DNA of 16,827 nucleotides, taken from Pinguiococcus pyrenoidosus (taxonomy: Eukaryota; Sar; Pinguiophyceae; Pinguiochrysidales; Pinguiochrysidaceae). The position numbers and the translations under genes are program-made. Shown piece by piece: positions 1-9,829 of this stretch (positions within the stretch are counted from its first letter, which is position 1; every line of letters starts with the position of its first letter). The notes under the pieces were generated by a model. It searched no databases. It was not told where the DNA came from and saw only the letters and a list, made by a program, of their open reading frames with translations. Where the stretch lies: contig JAAMXY010004141.1 in assembly GCA_019677205.1 (NCBI GenBank), forward strand, positions 1-16,827, written 5' to 3'.

Positions 1-2
1 CT

Positions 3-1074
3 AGGTACAAGAGCACTCCCGTCGTCGGCTTCGGCAAGCCGAGACCCAAGTCTGCGAACGGTCGGCTGCCAAGCTCCGACACGCCAGCACCAGGCCAGTA
101 TCAGGTCGACAATGCCGAAGCTGCTTTCGGCTTCCGTATCAATAGTAAAGAGCGGAGCGTACCGGGTAAGCGCCAAGACCGTTCGCAAGGCGCGATGGCC
201 GCCACGCTGAGCAAAAGCTTTCCCAGGTGTCAAGTTTCCGACGGGCGCTCAGCGCGGTGGAGTAAATGAGAAGGCCGCACAGACGCCTGGGCCACAGAGC
301 TACGATCCTGACCGGATTCGCAGGTACAGCAGCGAACGCCCCCCTCTTGGCCGCACCTCCCGCTTTGCAGCACGACATGGGCTAGCTTGATTTGACTTTT
401 TGCGAATCGACGCTGCAATCGACAGGGGCGTTCTTTCCCTCTCTAACAAGGCTGTGACGACTGGCATCAAGTTCGGCACTGGGCCTCAGCGCTACAACGA
501 CATTGACAACACCAAGCAGCCTGGGCCGCAAGCCTACGATCCAGCAAGTACGTCTTTCGTCTCGGAAGCTCGGCAACATCACCTTGATCGGCTGGATCCC
601 TGACAAGTCACGCCCACCTGGGTCTATGCCGTTCTTCTAGAGATACGCCACGCGCTTCTCCAGTGCAAAGCGAGCAATCTTATCAACATCAAGTTCGGCA
701 ACGCGACGAAGCGAGAGGCCAAGCCCGCCGCGGGCCCCGCCCCCAATCAGTACGACCTGCCCAGCTCGATGGGGCAACAGGTCCTGAGCGGCTTCGCATC
801 AGCCTCGACGCCGTCCTTCGGGAGCGGACCGCAGAGATACAATGATACAAAGAGGGCCTCAAGGGCGCCGGGGCCTCAGTCGTATCACCCAGTCCTGTCC
901 AACAAACGGAAGAGCACCATCGACGTGCGCTTCGGCACTGGTCCGCAGCGGATGAACGAGAGACTGAGTAGCGGGCCTGCGGGCTTGAGCAAGTACAATC
1001 TCCCACCTGCGCTTGGTCGGCAGGTGAGCTCTCGATACAAGTCACAGCCGGCATTCAGCCTTGGGGCCCGCTGA
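3..1074 (+). CDS. STPGR (sperm-tail PG-rich repeat) protein, 3' part, 4 exons
   Basis: Proteins of this family (ODF3/CIMAP/STPG group) bind axonemal or cytoskeletal microtubules, so a flagellar or cortical microtubule role is likely by family. Exons read 3-165, 227-323, 426-547 and 641-1074; intron phases (1, 2, 1) match exactly and give 271 residues plus stop, open at the left edge. The repeat core is a Pro-Gly-Pro-Gln-x-Tyr-Asp-Pro element (TPGPQSYDP, QPGPQAYDP, APGPQSYHP) alternating with a Lys-Phe-Gly-Thr-Gly-Pro-Gln-Arg element (IKFGTGPQRYND, VRFGTGPQRMNE). The end, ALGRQVSSRYKSQPAFSLGAR-like, fits the usual repeat tail of a Ser-x-Pro-Ala-Phe-Ser-Phe-Gly kind. Unspliced, each piece soon meets a stop. 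The true N-terminus lies outside the window, and the exact 5' exon edge (base 3 or 5) is uncertain. It is tail-to-tail with the exchanger gene. Confidence 0.85.
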
Positions 1075-1445
1075 AAGCAAGCCTCCAGTTAAGCCTCCGG
1101 AGGAATGTAGACGCGCTAGGACATCAATCCTCGCGCGAAATCCGACGAGATACACACCAACGTTCACCTAGCTTCTTTTGCTCCCTTGCTCTGTCTCGTC
1201 GCGATCGGGCGTTGCGCAGAGCTCGAAAAGAGGAAGCAAAGTGACCCTCGTTACAGTTCCTAGACCCCGGCCCAGGGGAACCTGGTGGACCTGGCCCGAC
1301 CCACACCCAACTGCACATCGCGAGAGCGGGAAGAGACTACTGCGCTCGCTCCGCGTGGACCAGAGACGGCAAGCTACGCGCACACGAGGAACACACGTCT
1401 CGGCAACCTACGTCTCGGCAACCTCAGAATCCTCTGAAATCAGGT
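1075..1445. other. Convergent intergenic spacer (STPGR gene / NCX gene)
   Basis: This 371-bp stretch lies between two stop codons facing each other, so it should hold the two 3' UTRs and polyadenylation regions. I see no conserved coding sequence in it; short open frames here are compositional. The only clear structure is the 15-bp tandem duplication at 1395-1424. Confidence 0.6.
1395..1424. repeat. 15-bp perfect tandem duplication
   Basis: The unit ACGTCTCGGCAACCT occurs twice head-to-tail (1395-1409 and 1410-1424), 22 bp past the stop of the exchanger gene, inside its likely 3' UTR. It is probably a recent slippage duplication. Confidence 0.9.
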
Positions 1446-4206
1446 TCAGATGTGGCCGTAGATTTGTAGCCACGACATGACGATGTAGAAGAGCCAAAGC
1501 GCCACGAAGAGTGCTCCGGTGGCCAGCTGAGGTCCGGCGGGACCCCCGAGCTCGTAGCCGAGGAACGCTCGACGCGCCACCAAGGTCCCGATGCAAAGAA
1601 TCGCGCAGATACAAAAGATGCCCACGCTGAAGCCCAGGCTGTCCGCGATGACCACGAAGCCTCCTTCTGGGTACTCATCAATCATGTTCTTCACCAACCC
1701 TGCGAACGGCGAAGAAGCGCTCTCAGAGTGCGTCCTCACGGTCTTCCTTGCTGTCTCTGCGACAGCCACACCAACGCCCTTTCGCTCGTTACCTTCTTCA
1801 CCGTACTGCTTTCTCCACTCGGCATTCACGCCAGTGACGGCCCAGTAGATGGCCGCGATGCTCCACGGCAAGCCGAGTCCAAGGAATACGTTGACGCTGT
1901 TGCTGCCGGTTACATTGCCGACAGACGCGTCGGCCGTCTCGTCGCTTTCTGCCGCCGCCTTGCTGGCAAAGGTGTCCGGCAGGCTCGTTCCCAGGGCCAC
2001 AAAGGTGATCGCCGTGAAACCGTCTTCCAAGCCGGCGAGGCACCCGAAGATGCTCGCGAGGTCCCCAATGACGGCGGTGAGAGCCCCTGTTCCACGAGCT
2101 CTTAGCGCCATCATCAGCTTTCGTCCTTAACCTGGTGCCATCCAAACACATACCAATGTACGCCAGAGACACGAAGAAGCATGGCCAGGCGTTCCCGTAG
2201 TCCGTGGGCGGAATGGTGGCGAAAAGCAGCTTGAACGGCAAGCTCACCCCATGAAGTACAAGATCGGTCATGGTCGCCCCGCCGCCCTCTTCGTCTGCAT
2301 CGCCGATCTCGAAGAGCGCCCGTCGGAACTGCTCAACGTAGCTGGACGTGCCGATCTCGTACTTCTTGAGATCGTGCTGAACGAGCTTCGTGAGGTCCTC
2401 CAGCACCTGCTTGGTCTGCTCGTCCTGCACGATTCGAATCCGCGCCAGATGCTGCTCATTGTAGAAATCCTTTGCGCCACGGACGCCATCGGCCTTGAGC
2501 AACGTCAGGTGGAAGGCCTTGTCCTTGCCATACTCCATGGTGGATAGAATGGGCACCCGGATCATCTTCACCATCTCCCCCGGCCCAAAGCAGATCTGTC
2601 CCTCGGTCTGCGTGAAGTCCACCCCCGCCACGGCACCGCCGTCTGCGTTCGTCTCGTACGACACGTGGATATCGCCAGCGCTACCGTTGTAGCGGCGCAC
2701 GATGACGTCGGCCGACTCATCTCGGTCGTGGACCGTCATGTCGCGGCTCCTGGGGTCGATCCCGATCTGCCCGGGCTCGTCGTCGTCCACAATGGTAACC
2801 ATGCATCGATCGAACCTTCCGATCTTGGCGGCGGGCCGGGGGTTCCAGATACGAAGGTAGAACGTCTCGTCCTCCTCCGCTTCGTCATCGTCCAGAATCT
2901 CCACGCTCAGCGCCTTCACCAGCTCGCCGTCTTCGAAGCGCAGCGTACCGGAGACAGCGATGAAATCCTCTCCCGCCGTGGCGGTGACTCCCACGGTCTC
3001 GTACTCAACCTCCAGGACGCCCCTCGGCTTCAGCCGCCGGACCTTGATGTTCACTTCTTTGCCATTCTCCATGACGTACATAGCCTCCGTCTCCACGTTG
3101 ACTTCGTCTGGTTCGTCGTCGCAGCGGCGGCGCAGGCGCGCCACCTCGACCTGCGAGCTGCGCTTGGGCCGCATACGGCGCCCGCCGGTCAGGGACCGAA
3201 TCGCGTTTACGCGGTAGTGCGCTCTGGACATCTTCTTGTTGCGCAGCGCCAGGCCACGGACGGCATTGCGGAAGGACGTGGCGTCGTCGCCAGCGGCGAA
3301 GTGGATGTTGTTCATGGCGAGAAGCTTCCCCAGGGCGAAGGCATTGAACTTCATGTTCTGGATGGCCACGATGTGCGTCGCTGGCACGATGGTGGCGCCG
3401 CTGTCGGAGCGCCAGAAGTTCTTGTCCGCCGCGTACGCGAAGCTCACGAGCGCCGGGAAGAACAGGAAGGTGAGCACCGCCTCCCAGACGTCGACGCGGT
3501 TCGGCGAGATCCACAGCAGGATCACCAGCAGCCAGAGGTAGGCCAGGATGGAGCAGCTGGCCGTGATGCTGAAGACCTTGGTCTGCTTGATGCGGCGGCC
3601 GCTGGGCGCTGGAATCGCCATGACGCACACGGCGATGATGATGAGGAGGTTAAAGGCCGCGGAGCCCACGATGGTGGACGGCCCGAGGTCTCCCGCGAAG
3701 AAATCGTTGCCCACAATCTCCACCACGTTGAGGAGGATCTCGGGTGCTGAGGAGCCCAGCGCCATGAGAGTGAGGTTGGCCACCGTCTCGTTCCAGAGCT
3801 TGATGCTGATGGGCACCCCATCCGCTCCTAGGCCGTGTTGTAGGGCGTCAGCGTACGGTTGAGGCAGCGCAGCGTATCAGAACAACTTCGCGCCGCTCTC
3901 TTTCTCTCTCATACCTTTCACCGTCTTCTCGACCGCGGTGATGACCTCGATGGCACTCATGAAGGTGTCAGATACGATGCCCACGCCGAGGAACATCCAC
4001 ACCAAGCACCCGCAGTACAGGACGCATCGGAGCGTCCTGTTCCATTCGTGCTCGTTTTCGAACAGCGGCAGCACCAAGCCGGATCCACCTGCCTCGCAGA
4101 TCCGAGCATCCTCTTCAGGTGCTTCCGAGCTCGGACTAGCCTCCACCCGGACGGCTATCCACCCCACAACAACGACTCCTATCAGCAAGAGCCACCGGCG
4201 AAGCAT
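1446..4206 (-). CDS. NCX: Na+/Ca2+ exchanger with two Calx-beta domains (SLC8/NCX type)
   Basis: A plasma-membrane antiporter that expels Ca2+ in exchange for Na+. Exons are 4206-3915, 3827-2154 and 2086-1446 on the minus strand, giving 868 residues. The introns (3828-3914, 2087-2153) restore the family segments IEVITAVEKTVKGADG and YIGALTAVIGDLASIFG. The start at 4206 opens directly on a signal peptide (MLRRWLLLIGVVVVGW), as in animal NCX; an upstream in-frame ATG at 4320 is less likely. About five membrane segments lie at residues 55-240, with alpha-1 repeat GSSAPE at 122-127. A cytosolic loop follows with Calx-beta 1 (about 340-447) and Calx-beta 2 (about 455-568). Five more membrane segments follow, with alpha-2 GTSLPDTFASK at 688. 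Calx-beta 1 keeps its acidic Ca2+ ligands (D410-412, D445-447); Calx-beta 2 looks degenerate. A further in-frame intron at 1700-1792 is likely and would shorten the product to 837 residues. Confidence 0.95.
1700..1792 (-). other. Candidate 93-nt in-frame intron in the NCX gene
   Basis: On the minus strand a GTAACG donor follows ...QYGEEG and a TTCGCAG acceptor precedes ...LVKNMIDEYPEGGF. The 93 nt contain no in-frame stop. If translated they add 31 polar residues between two transmembrane segments, in a loop that is normally short in this family. Removal keeps frame (phase 1 on both sides). No strong branch site is seen, so this is only probable. Confidence 0.6.
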
Positions 4207-4801
4207 GCTTGCCAGCACTTCCCTTGCACCGCGCGGGCCGAATCGCTTAGCTAGACGCCACGAGGCGCTTTCTTGTCTTCCTCGCCACGACACAGCCTCG
4301 CAGGATACTGGATGAGGCACTGGTGGCCTCTACAGAGCCTCCGACGGCCGTCGTTCGCTCGGCTGGCCTCATGCTTCGGTCGCACGAACCAGCAGGGAAT
4401 CGACCAAGAAGGTCTCTCCCAGCGCCCCGAAGAGCACGTCTTGCTGCAGGACAACATTGAGAGGACCGTCGTAGGACGCAAGCCAGCGCAGGTGAAACTC
4501 TCCGCCCCGGGGGGGCAGCAAAAGGGCCAGGCCTCCAAAAATTCTACTCCGATCCATCAACTTCATGAAAACGTGGGCTCTGCAGAGGCAGGGTACAAAC
4601 GGTACCATGGTATCGATCAAGTACCAGTAGCTACATCCGGCATGTACTCTAGTAGCTGTGTACATGCGAGTACATCAAGCAGAATCCATCATCCATCTGT
4701 CCCGTCGCTGATTTTGGGGAATTTTCGCTGACTGGTCGTGGTTCTCGCGACGGCGAATCTCGGCTGGGATTTGCAGCACGCCAGGGTTCCTGCAGTCTAC
4801 G
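4207..4801. promoter_or_regulatory. Divergent spacer shared by NCX (-) and DEAD-box helicase (+)
   Basis: These 595 bp separate two start codons pointing away from each other, so they must contain both 5' UTRs and probably both promoters. No coding sequence with family resemblance is visible, and the overlapping short open frames look accidental. The part near the helicase carries a cluster of GTAC tetramers at 4593-4673. No clear TATA box is seen. Confidence 0.6.
4593..4673. promoter_or_regulatory. Cluster of six GTAC palindromes with a near-perfect inverted repeat
   Basis: GTAC occurs at 4593, 4602, 4621, 4644, 4660 and 4670, six times in 81 bp, where about one per 256 bp is expected at random. 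One copy lies in GGTACCATGGTATC (4601-4614), which is one base from a perfect palindrome. The cluster ends about 130 bp before the helicase start codon. GTAC is the core recognised by SBP-domain factors of green algae and plants, but nothing here shows that such a factor exists in this organism. Confidence 0.5.
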
Positions 4802-7094
4802 ATGGCCAGCGAAGGCAAGGTCAAGAAGCGCAAGCGCACAGATGGCGCCGAGGAGCCGAAGAAGACCAAGAAGAGCCCCAAGAGCCCAAAGAGTGCCACC
4901 AAGAAGAGCCCCAAGAAGAGCAAGAAGAACGACGACGAGGTCGCAGAGGAGCCCACCAATGGCCTGCACCAGGAGGACGTGACGGAGAAGAAGAAGGAGC
5001 GGAAGGAGGCCAAGAAGAAGCGAAGGCCCGCAGCGGTGGAGAAGGAAGAAGCCGTGGAGGAGAACGGCGAAGCGCAAGAAGCAACACCCAACGGAGAAGA
5101 GGCGGCGGCAGAAGTCACCGAGCCGGCAAAGAAGCGGATGCGCACGCGCTCTATGGATAAGGCAGAGGTGCGTCAATGTGCAAGTCGAAGCTGGAAACTA
5201 GTTTGCTTTGCTAGCAAGTTGCTTTGCTTTCCTGTTGCGCTTGGCAACAAGCCTGTCCGCTGACCAGTGCGCCGCACAGAGCGAGGAGAACACGGTGAAG
5301 GCCAACGCGACGCCTCTCTCGGAGTTTGACATCAGCGAGGAGTCGAAGAAGGCGCTGGTAGCTCGGGGGATCACGGGGCTCTTCCCCATTCAGGCCATGA
5401 CGTATCCCGATGTGCTGGCCGGCAAGGACCTCGTGGGCCGCGCGCGCACGGGAATGGGCAAAACGCTGGCCTTCGCGCTGCCCGTGATTGAGCGGGTCCT
5501 GCAGATGCGGCGAGATGGCATAGCGTCGCGGGGCCGCGGTCGGCCGCCTCTCGTGCTTTGCATGGCGCCCACGCGAGAGCTTGCCAAGCAGGTGGCGCAG
5601 GACTTCGAGCTAACCGCGCCGAGCCTCACGTCCCTGTGTGTCTACGGAGGCGCGCCGTTCGATCCGCAGATCCGCACGCTTCACAGTGGCGTAGACATCG
5701 TCATTGGCACCCCAGGCCGCGTTGTGGACCACATCAATCGAGGCAACCTGAGGCTGCAGCACCTCCGCTTCGCCATCCTCGACGAGGCCGATCAGATGCT
5801 TGACATGGGTTTCAAGGAAGAGCTAGAGCAGATTTTTGCCGCCATGGGCAGCGCGGAAGAAGGCGACGGCCGCGACTGGCCGCGGCAGACCCTCTTGTTC
5901 AGCGCGACGCTCCCGGCCTGGGTCGGTGAAGTGAAGAAGCAGTTCCTGCGGGAGGATTGCCTCAGCATCGACCTCGTCGGCGACAGCACCATCAAGGCGT
6001 CCACCGACGTGTCCCACATTGCGGTCCCGTGCCACTGGCAGACCCGCTCGAAGACCATCGGGGACATCATCTCCCTTCACGCGGGGCAGAAGGGCCGGAC
6101 GATTGTGTTCTGCGAGCGGAAGAAGGACTGCAACGAGCTCATCATGGACGAAGGCATCTCCTATGAGTGCCAAGCGCTCCATGGCGACATCGCGCAGTCC
6201 CAGCGTGAGACAACGCTGGCGGGATTCCGCGAAGGGCGGTTCAGGGTGCTGGTGGCCACGGACGTCGCTGCCCGTGGCCTGGACATGGTTGTCGATTTGG
6301 TGATCATGATCGAGCCTCCCATCAAAAAAAGCGGCTATCCCGACGTCGAGACCTACGTGCATCGAAGCGGCCGGACAGGGCGCGCGGGCCGGAAGGGGGT
6401 TTGCGTCACTCTCTACACCCCAAAGCAGAGGCAAGCGCTGCAGATGATCGAGAAGAAGATTGGCAATTTGTTCGTGTGGCAGGGCGCCCCGCAGCCGGCG
6501 GACATCTTGGCCTCCGCGGCCACCCAGACCTTGAACTCGCTCTCGGCGGTGGACGAGGCGGTGATCCCGTCCTTCATGAAGGCTGCGGAGGAAGCGACAG
6601 AGCAGTTTGGGGACGTGAAACGCGCCTTGGCGGCCACGCTTGCGCTTGCTGCGGGGCACCTCAAGATGCCGCAGCCGAGGTCTCTGCTGACCAACACGGA
6701 CGGGTACATCACGTGCCAGTTCAGCGCCGGGCCAGGAAGGACCGTGCAAGGGTTGGGATATGTTTGGGGCGCGCTTCGGCGGTGTCTGCCCGAGGAGTGC
6801 TGCAACAACGTGCGTGGCATCAGTGTGCTCGCGGATTCGTCGGGAGCGGTCTTTGATGTCCCAGGCGAGTACAGAGAGGTGCTGGACGAGATTTTGAACA
6901 GTCCGCGCGAGCATTGGCTCTCCCTTCCAGACGTCCTCCCCGCCATTCGGATGCGCGAGTCTCCGATGGGTGGCCGTGGAGGCCGTGGGGGCCGTGGAGG
7001 CCGTGGCGGCTGGGGAGGCCGCGGCGGCTGGGGAAGTCGAAGCCCAAGAGGCGGCTTCGGCCGCGGCCGGGGACGCGGAAGGATGCGCTACTAG
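4802..7094 (+). CDS. DDX21: DEAD-box RNA helicase with GUCT domain and RGG tail (DDX21/RH7 type)
   Basis: An ATP-dependent RNA helicase of the nucleolar Gu family, expected in rRNA processing; related plant proteins also act in plastids or mitochondria. Exons 4802-5167 and 5280-7094 (112-nt intron, phase 0) give 726 residues. Residues 1-122 are Lys/Glu-rich with SPKK-like repeats, a nucleolar-type tail. The core shows Q motif (GITGLFPIQ, about 152-160), motif I ARTGMGKT (177-184), Ia PTREL, Ib TPGR, II DEAD (290-293), III SAT (330-332), V ATDVAARGLD and VI HRSGRTGR (483-490). The GUCT domain covers about 585-680 and a Gly/Arg-rich tail 685-726 ends in GRGRMRY. All catalytic motifs are intact. 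The alternative acceptor at 5267 is in frame and would add four residues. The basic N-terminus and RGG tail favour the nucleolus over an organelle. Confidence 0.95.
6967..7085 (+). repeat. Gly/Arg-coding short repeats (RGG box)
   Basis: Repeats of a GGCCGTGGA-like unit encode GGRGGRGGRGG, then GGWGGRGGWG and a GRGRGRGR stretch at the helicase C-terminus. RGG boxes bind RNA and are usual arginine-methylation targets. The repetitive DNA suggests that copy number may vary between strains. Confidence 0.85.
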
Positions 7095-7502
7095 GTGGTC
7101 GGTGTTGCGCCGCTTTTGACGCGAACGCACTTGTTCGTGGCTTTCATCGGTTCACAGAAAGGAAGCTGCTTCGTCCAGTCGTCCACGAAGGTGAGGACGG
7201 CGAGGCGAGGCGAGGCGAGGCGAGGTGGGAATGAGTAGTTGAGTTCCTCGTCGGCATCTAGCAGTGAGAATTAATTTTTTTGTGTCGATTCGCGCTGTGA
7301 TTTCCGCTTCACAAGTTCCAGGCCTGCCTGTAGACATCTTATGTGTCGCGCAAGCTTCCATTGCCCATGCACAAGCGCGTCTACGCGTGCCCCCACATAT
7401 GGCCTCACGTCGTCTCTTCTACGCTCCTCGGCGACGCGAAACATCGGAATGTGAGGTTCTTTCGACCGATGCGACAGCGAATCGGCTCCATGGAATGCGT
7501 TG
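7095..7502. other. Convergent intergenic spacer (helicase / amino acid permease)
   Basis: This 408-bp region between two facing stop codons should hold both 3' UTRs. It contains a CGAGG pentanucleotide array (7201-7225) and a short AT-rich patch around 7268-7283. No gene is visible. Confidence 0.6.
7201..7225. repeat. (CGAGG)5 microsatellite
   Basis: Five perfect head-to-tail copies of CGAGG lie about 105 bp after the helicase stop, probably in its 3' UTR. Confidence 0.9.
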
Positions 7503-8945
7503 CTATCTCTTTGCGATGGCGGCTTCATGCTTCGACCACCGGGGTATCAAAACCTGCATGCACGTGGCGTATGCGATCAGCACCAAGAGGATGATGTTCA
7601 GCGCCCAGGCGAACTCCATCTCCCAGCCCTTTAGCCAGCCGGGAAGCGGTGAGACGCTGCCTGTCCGCTCGGCCGTCAGGCGCTTCTCATGCAGCAGCAG
7701 CGGCGTGCTCTCCTTCGCATCGCCATTCCCCTGGCCTCCAGGTTGCCGCTTGCCTGCCCGGAGCGCCACGAGGCCAACCAGCGCCGGCGCGAGGAAGCCG
7801 GTGAAGCCGTTCAGGTACACCCCCGTCACCGCCAGGAGGTCTATGAGCTCGTGGCCCTGATACAGCAGCCAACTGATCAGCCAGGGAAGAATCGAACCAA
7901 AGAACATGGCCACCGGCAGGCTTGCGACGCCGTCCACCACGAGGTTGTAGCGCATGAGCACGCAGAAGACGGGGATGCCAAATCCAATGATGAAGAAGCC
8001 GAAGAGGCCTCCGAACACCTGGGTGACATCGTCTGACGCTTGGGAAGCCAGAACCTGAAGCAAGTCGTCTGGAATCGAGGGATACGTCAGAGCGCCGAGG
8101 ATGCTCACCACGAGAAACATGATGGTCGACAGCGTGGAAGACAGCCAAACCACACGGTTCACGGACAGCTCCGGAACCTTCTCGTGCAGCCAAGCGGGCA
8201 TCGTCACGGCGAAGGCATAGTTGAACAGCACCGTGCCCACGAGGTGCGTCCAGTCGTCCCCGATGACGGGCAGCTCCTTCGGATTGAAGCCTTTCAGGCA
8301 GAATCCGACGACGAACTCGCAGCAGCAGAGCAGCAGCACGACGAAGCTCAGGATCTGCGTGAACGTGTTGTCCTCCAGGCGGAGCGTGCCCAGTGGCATG
8401 AGCACCATCATGGCGAGCATGTATCCCAGGGACACGTGTATCGCGTGGGCGCCCAAGTCCGCGAAGGGCACGCAGAGCTTGGAGTTGTCTGCTACCCCTT
8501 CAACACACGCATCGGGCGGCGTCCACACGACGATCTTCCTCCGCGGCCACAGCTGATAAGCAAAGGCTGCGTCGCTGAGGCAGTTGGCCGTGATGCTGTC
8601 CACCACCTGCGCAGTGGCCACGATGGCCGCGACGTTTTGCAGAAAGAGGCTGAGGAAGTACGCCACTTGCGTCACGACGAACCACCGCTTCCCCAGGTAG
8701 TGTCGGAACACGGTGCTGTACTCCACATCCTGTGTGAAGTGCCGGTTGCCCGGTATGCGACTCACGGCGTCTGCTAGAAAAGTGGCGCAAAAGCTGCTGG
8801 AAAGCCAGCACAAAAGGATCATGAGCACGAGAGGGAGCCATCCCGTCGCCTGTGCCACCGCTGGCAGCTGCAGCATCCCCGCGCCACTGATGTTGTTCAC
8901 AGTGAGCGCCACCGAGCCGAAGTACCCGATGTGCTTGGCACTCAT
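7503..8945 (-). CDS. Amino acid permease of the AAAP (Aa_trans) type
   Basis: A polytopic secondary transporter, expected to move amino acids with H+ or Na+; the substrate cannot be told from sequence. The intronless frame gives 480 residues, usual for the family. The first membrane helix holds GYFGSVALTVNNISGAGMLQLP (residues 7-28), the unwound NN-I-G-x-GMLxLP signature of this group, and about eleven hydrophobic segments follow (roughly 35-58, 88-112, 160-177, 188-207, 226-242, 257-276, 302-321, 331-351, 358-385, 450-467). The ATG at 8945 is chosen because the signature starts right after it; the frame stays open upstream to 9362 but that part runs into AT-rich promoter-like DNA and has no family character. 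A cytosolic tail carries an acidic dileucine motif (E412-S-T-P-L-L), suggesting endolysosomal or vacuolar sorting. Assignment to this superfamily is firm, the exact subfamily is not. Confidence 0.9.
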   Translation of the reverse strand: MSAKHIGYFGSVALTVNNISGAGMLQLPAVAQATGWLPLVLMILLCWLSSSFCATFLADAVSRIPGNRHFTQDVEYSTVFRHYLGKRWFVVTQVAYFLSLFLQNVAAIVATAQVVDSITANCLSDAAFAYQLWPRRKIVVWTPPDACVEGVADNSKLCVPFADLGAHAIHVSLGYMLAMMVLMPLGTLRLEDNTFTQILSFVVLLLCCCEFVVGFCLKGFNPKELPVIGDDWTHLVGTVLFNYAFAVTMPAWLHEKVPELSVNRVVWLSSTLSTIMFLVVSILGALTYPSIPDDLLQVLASQASDDVTQVFGGLFGFFIIGFGIPVFCVLMRYNLVVDGVASLPVAMFFGSILPWLISWLLYQGHELIDLLAVTGVYLNGFTGFLAPALVGLVALRAGKRQPGGQGNGDAKESTPLLLHEKRLTAERTGSVSPLPGWLKGWEMEFAWALNIILLVLIAYATCMQVLIPRWSKHEAAIAKR

Positions 8946-9829
8946 GGCGCCGTGGCTCCCGGCGGCGGTAGCGGACGCGGAGGCGTTGGCACCCGACCGG
9001 CACAGTTTTCCCGATGGATCCCATGTCCTGCAAACTATTAACCAAATTATTATTCCTATCAACGGTATTAGTTTTGGAATCGAGAGATGTAGAGGATCAT
9101 CAAAGGAGAAAACGAACAAACACGGAAAATCAAAATATGCTGTGAACGTTCCAGGTGAACGTTGCAGTAAGAATACGGTTTTTCTTTGCCGTGCTGACAA
9201 CTTTAAAAGCGCCCCCTCTTGATTCCAGCGGCGAAAGCAGAGGCGTTGTCGTTGAAGGCCCGACGCCGGCGTACCCTCGCAACGCTGATGGGAGGGAACA
9301 ACGCCGAGAAGCGTGGCATACAGGAGCGCATTCTTTCCCCCTCCTCCACCCCCGATCATCAAGAGAGATCAAAACGCAAAACGCCGCCCCGGCGACAGAT
9401 GCCAGCAAATCAGCAGGACGCGACCGACCGGATACGATCACCATCTCGAAACCGTTCATTGGGGTCTCGCTCGTTCCTGGCATTCTTCTGTCATGTCGTC
9501 GACTTCTTGTCCACGATACTTCAAAACCGAATTCCCCGCCCCCTTCAGAACCGCGATCAGCACTTCAGGGACTTCGAATTCCTTGCCGCGGCTGTCCTTC
9601 GTCCGCTCGGACGATTCCGCTTTTGCTACCGCGCTTCCGAAACGTGCGTCTTCTGTCGTTGGTGTTCCCCGCGCACCGCGACCGATCACCGCTCAAGAAG
9701 CCCAAGGCCACCGCGCGTGAGCGGAGCGTCGGCAGCGGCTCTCTGGCCGGCGGCAAATCCGGGCCACGTCGCTCTTCATGAAGCGCTCGGAATCCTAGGA
9801 AGGGTCAACGGGAAGTCAAGTGCTCGACC
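8946..9829. promoter_or_regulatory. Divergent spacer shared by amino acid permease (-) and TPR-headpiece gene (+)
   Basis: This 884-bp head-to-head spacer is the longest in the window and must contain both 5' UTRs and promoters. A stretch around 9030-9135 is clearly AT-rich against the GC-rich surroundings, as expected of a promoter or nucleosome-free region. Open frames in both directions lack any recognisable domain, so I treat them as chance. A non-coding or upstream exon cannot be excluded. Confidence 0.55.

Noticed and set aside
1022-1066. GTGAGC donor-like site in the last STPGR exon
   Set aside because: The encoded GRQVSSRYKSQPAFSLG matches the normal repeat tail, so this is coding sequence.
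2665-3750. Long open frame (361 codons) on the plus strand opposite the exchanger gene
   Set aside because: It is antisense to the conserved Calx-beta and membrane exons, is rich in Arg, His, Val and Asp from GC-biased codons, and has no domain character.
5823-7130. 435-codon minus-strand frame opposite the helicase
   Set aside because: Antisense shadow of a gene with every DEAD-box motif intact; its composition is typical of GC-driven open frames.
8946-9362. N-terminal extension of the amino acid permease (139 extra residues)
   Set aside because: The family signature begins right after the ATG at 8945. The extension crosses AT-rich DNA and has no conserved features.
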